44,200 bases of DNA from Oscillospiraceae bacterium (GCA_016292445.1 JAEDIN010000005.1:1-44200); one strand, 5' to 3'. Shown: positions 24,818 through 35,470, counted from the stretch's first letter. The notes: generated by a model from the letters alone, not told the origin. Made by a program: numbers and translations.

Positions 24818-27800
24818 ATGAGTTACACACCGTTTGACGCCATCAAAATAGGCATTGCCTCCCCTGAAATGATCCTTTCATGGTCCTCCGGCGAGGTCAC
24901 CAAGCCCGAGACCATCAACTACCGCACCCTCAAGCCCGAGCGCGACGGCCTTTTCTGCGAGCGCATTTTCGGACCCACCAAGGACTGGGAATGCCACTGC
25001 GGAAAGTACAAGAAGATCCGCTACAAGGGCAAGGTCTGCGACCGCTGCGGCGTTGAGGTCACCAAGAGCAAGGTTCGCCGCGAGCGCATGGGCCATATCG
25101 AGCTTGCAGCTCCCGTATCCCACATCTGGTACTTCAAGGGTATACCCAGCCGTATGGGTCTGCTGCTGGACCTCACCCCGAGAATACTCGAGAAGGTACT
25201 GTACTTTGCAAATTATATAGTAACAGACCCCGGCTTCACCCCGCTGGAGAAGTGCCAGATACTCACCGAAAAAGAGTATCGCGATATGCGCGAGAAGTAC
25301 GAGGACGATTTTGACGCAGGCATGGGCGCAGAGGCAATTAAAAAGCTGCTCCGGCAGATTGACTGCGAGAAGCTTTCCGCCGAGCTCAGAGAGGAGCTGC
25401 AGAACGCCTCCGGTCAGAAAAAGGCAAAGCTTGTCAAGCGTCTTGAGGTCGTTGAGGCCTTTAGACAGAGCGGCAACAAGCCCGAGTGGATGATAATAGA
25501 CATTCTGCCGGTAATTCCCCCCGAGATTCGCCCCATGGTTCAGCTCGACGGCGGCCGTTTTGCCACCAGTGACTTAAACGACCTGTACCGCAGAGTAATT
25601 AACCGCAATAACCGTCTCAAGAGACTTATTCAGCTCAACGCCCCCGATATCATTGTCCGCAACGAAAAGCGTATGCTCCAGGAAGCGGTTGACGCACTTA
25701 TCGACAACGGCCGCCGCGGCCGTCCGGTCACCGGCGCAAATTCCCGCGCACTCAAGTCGCTGTCGGATATGCTCAAGGGCAAGCAGGGACGCTTCCGTCA
25801 GAACCTGCTCGGCAAGCGCGTTGACTACTCCGGCCGCAGCGTTATCGTTGTCGGACCTGACCTCAAGATCTACCAGTGCGGCGTTCCTAAGGAAATGGCT
25901 ATCGAGCTGTTCCGCCCCTTCGTCATGAAGAAGCTGGTCGAGGACGGCGTTGCAAACAACATCAAGTCCGCAAAGAAGATGGTCGATAAGCAGCGCACCG
26001 AGGTATGGGACGCACTTGAGGTCGTAATCAAGGAACACCCCGTGTTGCTCAACCGTGCGCCTACGCTGCACCGCCTTGGTATTCAGGCATTCGAGCCCAT
26101 CCTCGTCGAGGGTCGCGCTCTTAAGCTGCATCCGCTGGTATGTACCGCATATAACGCCGACTTTGACGGCGACCAGATGGCTATCCATGTACCTCTGTCG
26201 GCAGAGGCACAGGCCGAAGCAAGAATACTCATGCTCTCGGCAAATAACCTGCTTCGTCCTCAGGACGGTCACCCCGTAACCGTTCCTACTCAGGATATGA
26301 TCCTCGGCTCTTACTACCTTACCATGAAGCGTATCGGCAAGGCGGAAAAGGGTGCGGAGAATGTCCGCATCGACGAGCCGGGCGACACCGACTATATCAA
26401 GGGCGAAATAGTTGACGGCGACGAGTTTGTCGCCGCAGAGGAAAAGGCAAAGGCAGAGGGCAAGAACGCTCCCACCTACAAGCCGCTTCCGTGCTACCGC
26501 GACCCCAACGAAGCAGTCATGGCATACAGCCAGGGTGAGGTCGGCCTGCATGCTCCTGTTCTTGTCCGTGTGAGCAAGACCGTTGACGGTGTACAGAAGA
26601 CCAAAATCATTGAGAGCACCGTCGGCCGCATTATTTTTAATGAGAACATCCCTCAGGATCTCGGCTATGTTGACCGCACAAATCCCGATACCATGTTCGA
26701 TCATGAGATCGGTTTCCAGGTCGGCAAAAAGCAGCTCGGCAATATCATTGACCGCTGCATCAAGAAGCACGGCTTCACCATTTCCGCCGAGGTTCTCGAC
26801 AGTATCAAGGCAATGGGCTACAAGTACTCGACCAGGGGCGCAATCACCATTTCCATTGCAGATATGACCGTTCCCGAGGCAAAGAAGACCCTCATAAACG
26901 AGACCGAAGAAAAGGTCATCAAGATTGAGCGTCAGTTCAAGCGCGGATTTATCACCGACGATGAGCGTTACCGCCTCGTTGTTTCCGAGTGGGAAAAGAC
27001 CACCAAGGATGTCACCGCCGCACTGCAGAATTGCCTTGACACCTACAATCCTATATACATGATGGCAAACTCCGGTGCTCGTGGTTCCATGAATCAGATC
27101 CGTCAGCTTGCCGGTATGCGCGGCCTTATGGCTAACACCTCCGGTAAAACCATCGAGATCCCCATCAAAGCAAACTTCCGTGAAGGCCTTTCCGTTCTGG
27201 AGTACTTTATCTCCTCAAGAGGTGCTCGTAAGGGCCTTGCCGATACCGCACTTCGTACCGCCGACTCCGGTTACCTCACCCGCCGTATGGTCGATGTCTG
27301 CCAGGATGTCATCATCCGTGAGCCCGACTGCGGCACCACCGAGGGCGTTTGGATGAGTGAGATAGTCGATAAGGGACAGATTGTCCAGTCCTACGGCACC
27401 AGCATCCACGGCAGATTCCCGGCAGTTCCCGTTTGCGATCCTGCAACCGGCGAGGTTCTCTTTGACACCGACCATATGCTCATGCCCGAGGACGCAGAAG
27501 TCCTTGAGGCTCACGGCATCAAGGCGGTCAAGATCCGCAGCGTCCTCTCCTGTGAGGCACGCACCGGCGTCTGCGCAAAGTGCTACGGCATCAACCTTGC
27601 AATCGGCAAGCCCGTCAACGCAGGCGAGGCCGTCGGCGTTATCGCGGCACAGTCCATCGGCGAACCGGGCACTCAGCTCACCATGCGTACCTTCCATACC
27701 GGCGGTGTCGCAGGTGACGATATCACTCAGGGTCTTCCCCGTGTTGAAGAACTGTTCGAGGCACGCAAGCCCAAGAAGATGGCCGTACTTTCCGAAATCT

Positions 27801-28558
27801 CCGGCACTGTCAGCATAGAGGAGACCAAGAAGGGCGCACTGTTTGCGATAAGCGTTATCAACGAGGAAGAGGGCGAGACCAAGGTCTATACCGTACCTCA
27901 CTCTGCGGGCATTCTCGTCAAGAACGGCGACCATGTCGATAAGGGTCAGGAGCTCACCAGCGGCGCACTCAGCCCGCATGATGTTCTGCGCATCCGCGGC
28001 ATTGACGATGATCAGTACGGCCGTCCCGGTGTACGCAACTACATCATTCAGGAGGTCCAGAAGGTCTACCGTCAGCAGGGCGTTGATATCAACGATAAGC
28101 ATATCGAGATTATCGTTCGCCAGATGATGCGCAAGGTCAAGATCGAGGACTCCGGCAGTACCGACCTGCTCAGCGGCGCAACGGTCGATATCGGTGAGCT
28201 CAAGGCAGCAAACCGCAAGATCGACGAGCGTATCGCAGCAGGCGAGGAGGGACTGACCAAGGCAACCTACACCCAGCTTCTCATGGGTATCACTAAGGCT
28301 TCCCTTGCAACGGAAAGCTTCCTGTCGGCAGCATCCTTCCAGGAGACCACCAAGGTTCTCACCGAGGCAGCCATCAAGGGCAAGGTCGACCACCTTGTCG
28401 GTCTTAAGGAGAATGTCATCATCGGCAAGCTCATCCCCGCAGGCAGCGGTCTTGCAATGTACCGCGACTTCGAGGAAAAGACCGACGATACCGTCGCCGA
28501 TGAAGCGGAAAGCTTCGTTGACCTCTCGGCACTTGTCGGCCGCACCAACGCACTTTAA
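24818..28558 (+). CDS. rpoC: DNA-directed RNA polymerase subunit beta'
   Basis: This 1246-residue protein is full length. An N-terminal zinc finger (CHCGKYKKIRYKGKVCDRCG) is followed by the catalytic NADFDGD at residues 446-452, whose three aspartates bind the Mg ion. The trigger-loop region contains LTMRTFHTGGVAG, and a second zinc site contains CEARTGVCAKCYG. It forms the catalytic core with RpoB, whose stop lies 2 bp upstream; its ribosome binding site GAGGAGG is inside the rpoB end. A strong terminator follows. Confidence 0.98.
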   Translation: MSYTPFDAIKIGIASPEMILSWSSGEVTKPETINYRTLKPERDGLFCERIFGPTKDWECHCGKYKKIRYKGKVCDRCGVEVTKSKVRRERMGHIELAAPVSHIWYFKGIPSRMGLLLDLTPRILEKVLYFANYIVTDPGFTPLEKCQILTEKEYRDMREKYEDDFDAGMGAEAIKKLLRQIDCEKLSAELREELQNASGQKKAKLVKRLEVVEAFRQSGNKPEWMIIDILPVIPPEIRPMVQLDGGRFATSDLNDLYRRVINRNNRLKRLIQLNAPDIIVRNEKRMLQEAVDALIDNGRRGRPVTGANSRALKSLSDMLKGKQGRFRQNLLGKRVDYSGRSVIVVGPDLKIYQCGVPKEMAIELFRPFVMKKLVEDGVANNIKSAKKMVDKQRTEVWDALEVVIKEHPVLLNRAPTLHRLGIQAFEPILVEGRALKLHPLVCTAYNADFDGDQMAIHVPLSAEAQAEARILMLSANNLLRPQDGHPVTVPTQDMILGSYYLTMKRIGKAEKGAENVRIDEPGDTDYIKGEIVDGDEFVAAEEKAKAEGKNAPTYKPLPCYRDPNEAVMAYSQGEVGLHAPVLVRVSKTVDGVQKTKIIESTVGRIIFNENIPQDLGYVDRTNPDTMFDHEIGFQVGKKQLGNIIDRCIKKHGFTISAEVLDSIKAMGYKYSTRGAITISIADMTVPEAKKTLINETEEKVIKIERQFKRGFITDDERYRLVVSEWEKTTKDVTAALQNCLDTYNPIYMMANSGARGSMNQIRQLAGMRGLMANTSGKTIEIPIKANFREGLSVLEYFISSRGARKGLADTALRTADSGYLTRRMVDVCQDVIIREPDCGTTEGVWMSEIVDKGQIVQSYGTSIHGRFPAVPVCDPATGEVLFDTDHMLMPEDAEVLEAHGIKAVKIRSVLSCEARTGVCAKCYGINLAIGKPVNAGEAVGVIAAQSIGEPGTQLTMRTFHTGGVAGDDITQGLPRVEELFEARKPKKMAVLSEISGTVSIEETKKGALFAISVINEEEGETKVYTVPHSAGILVKNGDHVDKGQELTSGALSPHDVLRIRGIDDDQYGRPGVRNYIIQEVQKVYRQQGVDINDKHIEIIVRQMMRKVKIEDSGSTDLLSGATVDIGELKAANRKIDERIAAGEEGLTKATYTQLLMGITKASLATESFLSAASFQETTKVLTEAAIKGKVDHLVGLKENVIIGKLIPAGSGLAMYRDFEEKTDDTVADEAESFVDLSALVGRTNAL

Positions 28559-28566
28559 TAAATTCG

Positions 28567-28598
28567 AAAAACTGCTGCACCTCGGTGCAGCAGTTTTT
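28567..28598 (+). terminator. Terminator of rpoBC
   Basis: A 14-bp perfect stem (28567-28580 with 28585-28598, loop CTCG) has the GC core CTGCTGCAC and a T-run end. Confidence 0.92.
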
Positions 28599-28600
28599 CC

Positions 28601-28629
28601 TTATCAATAATGCCGGGTGGTGTTATAAT
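28601..28629 (+). promoter_or_regulatory. Probable promoter of the small anchored protein gene
   Basis: TATAAT (28624-28629) with a preceding TG dinucleotide (extended -10) lies 17 bp after a weak TTATCA (28601-28606). Confidence 0.55.
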
Positions 28630-28661
28630 AAAAAATGGAAATTGCAAAAGGAGGACAGATA

Positions 28662-29057
28662 ATGAAAACCCGAATAATCAAAGCCGTGGCGATTGCATTG
28701 GTGATATGCTTACTCTTGGTTGTCTTGACTTTCTTCATAATACCTGTTCATCCGTTTAAAGACACACCTGTGCTGCATGCGTCGGTAACTTCAACCGAGT
28801 CTACGCAGCTTAATGCCCCTCAAACAGAGCAGCTCAATAAGTTGCTGGACAAAGCCCACGCTACGCGCTGCTTTGCTCCGTCGAATCTAAGCGAAACAGA
28901 TGACTGCCTGCTGGTTGACATAACAACAATAAACGGTCCGATGCACCTCCATTTCGGCGATAAGGCATATGCCTACACCTTATCAGATGATTCGCTTTGG
29001 TACAGCATAAATGATGCCGATATGCTCCGTAGTGAGATCGAGAAAATCATAAAATAA
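28662..29057 (+). CDS. Small membrane-anchored or secreted protein, unknown function
   Basis: This 131-residue protein was not recognised. It has a basic N-terminus (MKTRIIK), one hydrophobic helix (~8-29) acting as a signal anchor, and an extracytoplasmic domain of ~100 residues. That domain contains QTEQLNKLLDKAHATRCFAPSN and ends in alternating beta-like and acidic stretches. I preferred ATG 28662, with AAGGAGGA 8 nt upstream, over an in-frame ATG at 28635. It lies alone between the rpoBC and rpsL transcription units with its own promoter and terminator. Confidence 0.75.
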   Translation: MKTRIIKAVAIALVICLLLVVLTFFIIPVHPFKDTPVLHASVTSTESTQLNAPQTEQLNKLLDKAHATRCFAPSNLSETDDCLLVDITTINGPMHLHFGDKAYAYTLSDDSLWYSINDADMLRSEIEKIIK

Positions 29058-29067
29058 AACATAACAG

Positions 29068-29097
29068 GTCTGCCGCATCCTTGTGCGGCAGACTTTT
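29068..29097 (+). terminator. Intrinsic terminator
   Basis: GTCTGCCGCA (29068-29077) pairs perfectly with 29084-29093 around a 6-nt loop, followed by TTTT. Confidence 0.8.
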
Positions 29098-29164
29098 GTC
29101 CTTCGCTTCGGCAATTACACAAGAAAAATGCCGATTTGAAAACTGTATTTTGTGTAAAAAATTC

Positions 29165-29193
29165 TTGACTAAATTTGTGTAATTTGCTAAAAT
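29165..29193 (+). promoter_or_regulatory. Promoter of the str operon
   Basis: TTGACT (29165-29170) and TAAAAT (29188-29193) are 17 bp apart, and TGC precedes the -10. The leader to rpsL is about 90 nt and contains a small palindrome around 29244-29260. Confidence 0.65.
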
Positions 29194-29281
29194 ATCAATC
29201 TGTGTGGGGTCACTATGCCCAAAAATGGGAAACCCGCCGAAAATCCTTGAATTTCAAGGAGAAATTTTGAAGAAAGGAGAT

Positions 29282-29302
29282 ATGAAAGTTGCCTACCTTT
29301 AA
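29282..29302 (+). other. Six-codon mini-ORF overlapping the rpsL start
   Basis: An ATG at 29282 encodes MKVAYL and stops at 29302, in a different frame from rpsL, whose TTG start is at 29289. Both starts share the AAAGGAG at 29273-29279. The ATG is a normal start codon close to this site, so ribosomes may often begin here. Whether it is translated is not known. Confidence 0.35.
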
Positions 29303-29711
29303 CCAGTTGGTAAGAAAAGGCAGAGAGAAGGTTACCTACAAGTCCAATTCTCCCGCAATGCAGAAGGGTCTTAACACCCTGAAGAACCGTGAGACCGACC
29401 TGAGCGCACCTCAGAAGAGAGGCGTCTGCACAGCAGTCCGTACCTCTACTCCTAAGAAGCCTAACTCCGCTCTGCGTAAAATTGCCCGTGTTCGCCTGAC
29501 TAACGGTTACGAAGTCACCGCTTACATTCCCGGTATAGGCCACAACCTTCAGGAGCATAGCGTTGTTATGATCCGCGGCGGCCGTGTAAAGGACCTTCCC
29601 GGTGTTCGTTACCACATCATCCGCGGTACCCTTGATGCACAGGGCGTATCCGGTCGTATGCAGGCCCGCAGTAAGTACGGTGCAAAGAGACCCAAGGCAT
29701 CCAAGAAGTAA
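29289..29711 (+). CDS. rpsL: 30S ribosomal protein S12
   Basis: This 140-residue protein is full length, including the family opening PTFNQLVRKGREK. Streptomycin-related positions are wild type: the lysine in TPKKPNSALRK (E. coli K42/43) and the lysine in RVKDLPGVRYH (K87/88). It sits at the decoding centre of the 30S subunit. The start must be TTG at 29289 because no in-frame ATG or GTG fits the S12 N-terminus. It is the first gene of rpsL-rpsG-fusA-tuf. Confidence 0.97.
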   Translation: MPTFNQLVRKGREKVTYKSNSPAMQKGLNTLKNRETDLSAPQKRGVCTAVRTSTPKKPNSALRKIARVRLTNGYEVTAYIPGIGHNLQEHSVVMIRGGRVKDLPGVRYHIIRGTLDAQGVSGRMQARSKYGAKRPKASKK

Positions 29712-29830
29712 TTAACCAACAGCATTTTTGCCCTGTTGTTTATCATATTGATAACCTCGGGGCGCAGACGGAAAGCAAAAGTCTTTCCGAGTACCTGTGA
29801 AGTCATTTTTTAATGAAGGAGGGAAGCAAA
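29712..29830 (+). promoter_or_regulatory. Structured rpsL-rpsG spacer
   Basis: The 119-nt gap holds a stem CAACAG/CTGTTG near its start, a perfect 7-bp stem CGGAAAG/CTTTCCG at 29769-29789, and TCATT/AATGA just before the rpsG ribosome binding site. In E. coli the same spacer is the S7 autoregulation site. A similar role here is inference, as no sequence identity was checked. Confidence 0.35.
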
Positions 29831-30301
29831 GTGCCCAGAAGAGGTAATGTTCCCAAAAGAGAGATTTTACCCGATCCTATGTACAATAGCGTTCTGGTGA
29901 CCAAGCTCATCAATGCTATTATGCTGGACGGCAAAAAGGGTGTTGCTCAGAAGGTCGTTTACGACGCTTTTGACATCATCAAGGAGAAGACCGGCAAGGA
30001 ACCCCTTGACGCCTTCACCGAAGCAATGAACAACATTATGCCCAGCCTGGAAGTTAAGGCTCGCCGTGTCGGCGGTGCTACCTACCAGGTCCCTATCGAA
30101 GTAAGACCTGCTCGTCGTCAGACTCTCGGCCTCCGTTGGCTTGTCGGCTACGCTCGCAAGCGTGGCGAGAAGACCATGAAGGAACGTCTGGCAGGCGAAA
30201 TCATGGATGCATGCAACAATCTCGGTGCCTCCGTCAAGAAGCGCGAGGATACCCACAAGATGGCAGATTCCAACAAGGCATTCGCACACTTCAGATGGTA
30301 A
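29831..30301 (+). CDS. rpsG: 30S ribosomal protein S7
   Basis: This 156-residue protein is the normal length for S7, with the N-terminus PRRGNVPKREILPDP and the typical MNNIMPSLEVKARRVGGATYQVP segment. It nucleates 30S head assembly on the 16S 3' domain. The start is GTG 29831 with GGAGGG 8 nt upstream; the six extra upstream residues possible from ATG 29813 would contain the ribosome binding site. fusA follows after 18 bp. Confidence 0.97.
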   Translation: MPRRGNVPKREILPDPMYNSVLVTKLINAIMLDGKKGVAQKVVYDAFDIIKEKTGKEPLDAFTEAMNNIMPSLEVKARRVGGATYQVPIEVRPARRQTLGLRWLVGYARKRGEKTMKERLAGEIMDACNNLGASVKKREDTHKMADSNKAFAHFRW

Positions 30302-30319
30302 TCTGAACAGGAGTTTTTT

Positions 30320-32392
<2,073 letters not shown>

Positions 32393-32463
32393 GGCTGAAA
32401 TAATTAACACACAAGTAAGTATTAAATTATAAGTATTGATTAAAACTATTTGGAGGTAAAATC

Positions 32464-33666
32464 ATGGCAAAGCAGACATTCGACAGATCCCTGCCCCACG
32501 TTAATATCGGTACCATCGGCCATATTGACCACGGCAAGACCACTCTGACCGCAGCTATCACTAAGTACCTTGCAATGCAGGGTAACGCAGAGTACACTGA
32601 CTACTCTTCCATCGACAAGGCTCCCGAAGAGAGAGAGCGCGGCATCACCATCAACACCGCTCATGTTGAATACAAGACCGCAAATCGTCACTACGCACAC
32701 GTTGACTGCCCGGGCCACGCCGACTACATCAAGAACATGATCACCGGCGCAGCTCAGATGGACGGTGCTATCCTTGTTATCGCAGCATCCGACGGTCCTA
32801 TGGCTCAGACCCGTGAGCACCTTCTGCTCGCTCGTCAGGTTAACGTTCCTTCCGTTCTCGTATTCCTGAACAAGTGTGATCAGGTCGACGACGATGAGCT
32901 CCTCGAGCTGGTTGAGATGGAAGTTCGCGAGCTTCTCGACTTCTACGGCTTCCCCGGAGATGACACCCCCATCATTCGTGGTTCCGCTCTTAACGCACTC
33001 GTTTGCGAGTCCAACGATCCCAATGCTCCCGAGTATGCTTGCATCAAGGAGCTCATGGACGCAGTTGACACTTGGATCCCCACTCCCGACCGCAAGGCTG
33101 ACCAGCCCTTCCTCATGCCCATCGAGGACGTCTTCACCATTTCCGGTCGTGGCACCGTTACCACCGGCCGTGTAGAGCGTGGCCGCGTCAAGGTTGGCGA
33201 CAAGGTTCAGATCGTCGGTCTTAAGGACGAGATCACCGAGACTACCGTTACCGGTACCGAGATGTTCCACAAGATCCTTGAGTACGCAGAAGCAGGCGAC
33301 AATGTCGGTACTCTGCTCCGCGGTATCGCAAAGAAGGATGTTGAGCGTGGACAGGTTCTCGCAGCTCCCGGCTCCATTAAGCCCCACACCAAGTTCAAGG
33401 GTCAGGTTTACGTCCTGTCCAAGGAAGAAGGCGGCCGTCACACTCCGTTCTTCAACAACTACCGTCCTCAGTTCTACTTCCGTACCACCGACGTTACCGG
33501 CGTCATCACTCTGCCCGAAGGCACTGAGATGTGCATGCCCGGCGACAACGTCGACATGGACGTTGAGCTGATCACCCCGATCGCAATCGAGAACGGCCTG
33601 CGTTTCGCTATCCGTGAGGGTGGCCGCACTGTCGGTTCCGGCGTTGTTATCGCAATTAACGAGTAA
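32464..33666 (+). CDS. tuf: Elongation factor Tu
   Basis: This 400-residue protein is full length. GHIDHGKTT (G1), DCPGHADY (G3) and NKCDQVDD (G4) are clear, followed by domains 2 and 3 with FTISGRGTVTTGRVERG and NYRPQFYFRTTDVTG. It delivers aminoacyl-tRNA to the ribosome. TTGGAGGT lies upstream of the ATG. The 71-bp gap after fusA is AT-rich and may contain a weak extra promoter, which I could not define. A strong terminator follows. Confidence 0.98.
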   Translation: MAKQTFDRSLPHVNIGTIGHIDHGKTTLTAAITKYLAMQGNAEYTDYSSIDKAPEERERGITINTAHVEYKTANRHYAHVDCPGHADYIKNMITGAAQMDGAILVIAASDGPMAQTREHLLLARQVNVPSVLVFLNKCDQVDDDELLELVEMEVRELLDFYGFPGDDTPIIRGSALNALVCESNDPNAPEYACIKELMDAVDTWIPTPDRKADQPFLMPIEDVFTISGRGTVTTGRVERGRVKVGDKVQIVGLKDEITETTVTGTEMFHKILEYAEAGDNVGTLLRGIAKKDVERGQVLAAPGSIKPHTKFKGQVYVLSKEEGGRHTPFFNNYRPQFYFRTTDVTGVITLPEGTEMCMPGDNVDMDVELITPIAIENGLRFAIREGGRTVGSGVVIAINE

Positions 33667-33699
33667 TATCGTTTATGCCGTATAAACGGCAAATAAGAG

Positions 33700-33733
33700 A
33701 CCGCATCAGGGCTTTGCCCCGATGCGGTTTTTT
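33700..33733 (+). terminator. Terminator of the str operon
   Basis: ACCGCATC and GATGCGGT form the outer stem, with GGGC/GCCC inside and a single mismatch. Six T residues follow. Confidence 0.9.
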
Positions 33734-33734
33734 C

Positions 33735-33763
33735 TTGCAAATGGTTTTTCTTTATGTTATCAT
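33735..33763 (+). promoter_or_regulatory. Probable promoter of the rubrerythrin operon
   Basis: TTGCAA (33735-33740) and TATCAT (33758-33763) are 17 bp apart. A 90-nt leader follows. I looked for a PerR box and did not see a convincing one. Confidence 0.45.
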
Positions 33764-33854
33764 GTACTCGTAAGTGTTTGAGGCTGCCGTGTTATTATAT
33801 ACAGGCAGGGCCTCTTGGATGCGACTTTAATAACAGAATAACGGAGGATGAAAA

Positions 33855-34394
33855 ATGGCAAATAAGTATGCGGGAACAAAAACAGAAAAGAATCTTTGGG
33901 AGGCATTTGCAGGTGAATCTCAGGCAAGAAACAAATACACCTACTTTGCCTCTGTAGCAAAGAAGGCAGGTTATGAACAGATAGCGGCTTTGTTCCTTCA
34001 GACAGCAGATAATGAAAAAGAACATGCAAAGCTTTGGTTCAAAGCTCTCGGAGAGCTTGGTGACACACCTGCAAATCTTCTTCACGCGGCTGAGGGTGAA
34101 AATGCAGAATGGACTGATATGTACGACAGAATGGCTAAAGATGCTGAAGAAGAGGGTTTTGTTGAATTGGCAGCTCAGTTCCGTGGTGTTGCAGCAATTG
34201 AAAAAATGCACGAAGAGAGATATCGGGCACTTCTGAAAAATATTGAGACTATGGAAGTGTTCAAGAAGAGTGGCGTAACCGTGTGGGAGTGCCGTAACTG
34301 CGGGCATGTGGTTGTCGGAACAGAGGCACCGGAAGTATGCCCGGTTTGCAACCATCCTCAGGCGTATTTCGAAGTAAGAAAAGAGAACTATTAA
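33855..34394 (+). CDS. rbr: Rubrerythrin
   Basis: This 179-residue protein has the ferritin-like diiron four-helix domain (~1-140), with NLWEAFAGESQARNKYTYFA, NEKEHAKLWF (ExxH) and IEKMHEERYRALL. A C-terminal rubredoxin-type [Fe(SCys)4] domain has CRNCG and CPVCNHPQAYF. It reduces hydrogen peroxide in the cytosol of anaerobes. GGAGG precedes the ATG. It forms a two-gene operon with desulfoferrodoxin. The base composition looks visibly lower in GC (about 40-47% in lines I counted) than the neighbouring tuf operon. Confidence 0.96.
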   Translation: MANKYAGTKTEKNLWEAFAGESQARNKYTYFASVAKKAGYEQIAALFLQTADNEKEHAKLWFKALGELGDTPANLLHAAEGENAEWTDMYDRMAKDAEEEGFVELAAQFRGVAAIEKMHEERYRALLKNIETMEVFKKSGVTVWECRNCGHVVVGTEAPEVCPVCNHPQAYFEVRKENY

Positions 34395-34412
34395 TTAAAA
34401 GGTGATTGGAAA

Positions 34413-34787
34413 ATGAAATTCTATATATGTGAAATATGCGGAAACTCTGTTGGTATGATTAAGGAATCCGGAGTTCCTGTGATGTGCTGTGGCCAAAAAA
34501 TGAAGGAGCTGATACCAGGAACATCTGATGGTGCGGCGGAGAAGCATGTTCCCGTTTTCAGCGTTGATGGAAATAAGGTTACAGTTAAGGTCGGCTCTGT
34601 TGACCATCCAATGTTAGATGTACACTATATTGAGTGGATTGCAGTTGAAACAGCAAAGGGTGCACAGAGAAAGGTTCTTAATCCCGGCGAAGCTCCCCGC
34701 GCTGAATTTGCATTAACAGATGATGATACTTTAGTAGCGGTTTATGCATACTGCAATTTGCACGGACTATGGAAGGCAGAAAACTGA
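34413..34787 (+). CDS. dfx: Desulfoferrodoxin (superoxide reductase)
   Basis: This 124-residue protein is a class I desulfoferrodoxin. The N-terminal desulforedoxin domain has CEICG and a CC pair (VMCCGQKM). The C-terminal superoxide reductase domain carries the iron ligands EKHVP, VDHPMLDVHYIEW and CNLHGLW. It reduces superoxide to peroxide, which rubrerythrin upstream then removes. The genes are 18 bp apart, with AAAGGTGA as the ribosome binding site. Base composition is like rubrerythrin and lower in GC than the flanks. Confidence 0.96.
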   Translation: MKFYICEICGNSVGMIKESGVPVMCCGQKMKELIPGTSDGAAEKHVPVFSVDGNKVTVKVGSVDHPMLDVHYIEWIAVETAKGAQRKVLNPGEAPRAEFALTDDDTLVAVYAYCNLHGLWKAEN

Positions 34788-34802
34788 ATTAGCATATTTA
34801 CC

Positions 34803-34837
34803 GGCCGTTTACCGATGTGATAAACGGCCTTTTTTTA
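34803..34837 (+). terminator. Terminator of the rubrerythrin operon
   Basis: GGCCGTTTA (34803-34811) pairs with TAAACGGCC (34821-34829), followed by seven T residues. Confidence 0.88.
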
Positions 34838-34893
34838 ACACATAAATCAAAATAGCGAAAAAGAGATTAAATTACAGGAAGAGATAATAAATA

Positions 34894-35355
34894 ATGGTAA
34901 GAATCCTGTTCGTCTGCCACGGCAATATCTGCAGAAGTCCGATGGCGGAATTTGTAATGAAAAAACTTGCTGATGAGGCAGGCGTCGGTGATAAATATAT
35001 GATAGAATCGGCGGCTACAAGCACGGAGGAGATAGGAAACCCAGTGTATCCGCCGGCAAGAAAGAAGCTTGCCGAGCACGGGATATCCTGTGACGGCAAA
35101 AGAGCGCGGCAGGTCAGAAAATCCGATTATGCGAATTACGACTATATAATCGGTATGGACGAGGAGAATATGTATAATCTGCGCAGGCTGTTTTCCGATG
35201 ATAACGAGGGAAAGTTGAGCCTGCTGATGGACTATACCGCAAGACCCGGTAGCGTCGCCGACCCTTGGTACACAAGAGATTTTGAGGCAACATGGCAGGA
35301 TGTCCTCGAGGGCTGCAACGGACTGCTTAAAACCATTATCGAAAAGACACGGTAA
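34894..35355 (+). CDS. Low-molecular-weight protein tyrosine phosphatase
   Basis: This 153-residue protein has the catalytic loop CHGNICRS (C8-X5-R14) at the N-terminus and the general acid segment DPWY near residue 125. These are the two hallmarks of the family. Bacterial members dephosphorylate protein tyrosine or arginine (McsB-type) residues; the substrate here is unknown. In many Firmicutes a relative lies next to sua5, but here it stands alone with its own terminator. GGAAGAG is the only Shine-Dalgarno candidate and is distant. Confidence 0.93.
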   Translation: MVRILFVCHGNICRSPMAEFVMKKLADEAGVGDKYMIESAATSTEEIGNPVYPPARKKLAEHGISCDGKRARQVRKSDYANYDYIIGMDEENMYNLRRLFSDDNEGKLSLLMDYTARPGSVADPWYTRDFEATWQDVLEGCNGLLKTIIEKTR

Positions 35356-35375
35356 ATCAACCGTGTCTTTTTTTG
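35342..35375 (+). terminator. Terminator of the phosphatase gene
   Basis: AAAGACACGGT (35343-35353) pairs with 35360-35370, followed by a T-run. The stop codon lies in the loop. Confidence 0.88.
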
Positions 35376-35441
35376 ATTTTACGCCGGGTCCGGTGCTCCT
35401 GGTATTAAGTAATACTTAAAACAAAGTTAACAATTACTTGT

Positions 35442-35470
35442 TTGACATTTAACAAACAAAGTGCTATATT
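35442..35470 (+). promoter_or_regulatory. Strong promoter of the tandem small membrane genes
   Basis: A perfect TTGACA (35442-35447) and TATATT (35465-35470) are exactly 17 bp apart. The leader to the first copy is about 50 nt. Confidence 0.8.

Noticed and set aside
22602..24830. A 742-codon open frame antisense to rpoB, and similar long antisense frames in rpoB, rpoC and fusA
   Set aside because: They lie fully inside highly expressed genes. The strong codon bias of the sense genes removes stop codons on the opposite strand. No ribosome binding sites or recognisable domains were seen.
29215..29250. An 11-residue open frame (MPKNGKPAENP) in the rpsL leader
   Set aside because: It has only a poor ribosome binding site and no run of regulatory codons. 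Short frames like this occur by chance in a 90-nt leader.
33855..33860. A PerR box upstream of rubrerythrin
   Set aside because: I searched the 33734-33854 leader for the TTATAATnATTATAA pattern. Only loose AT-rich matches were found.
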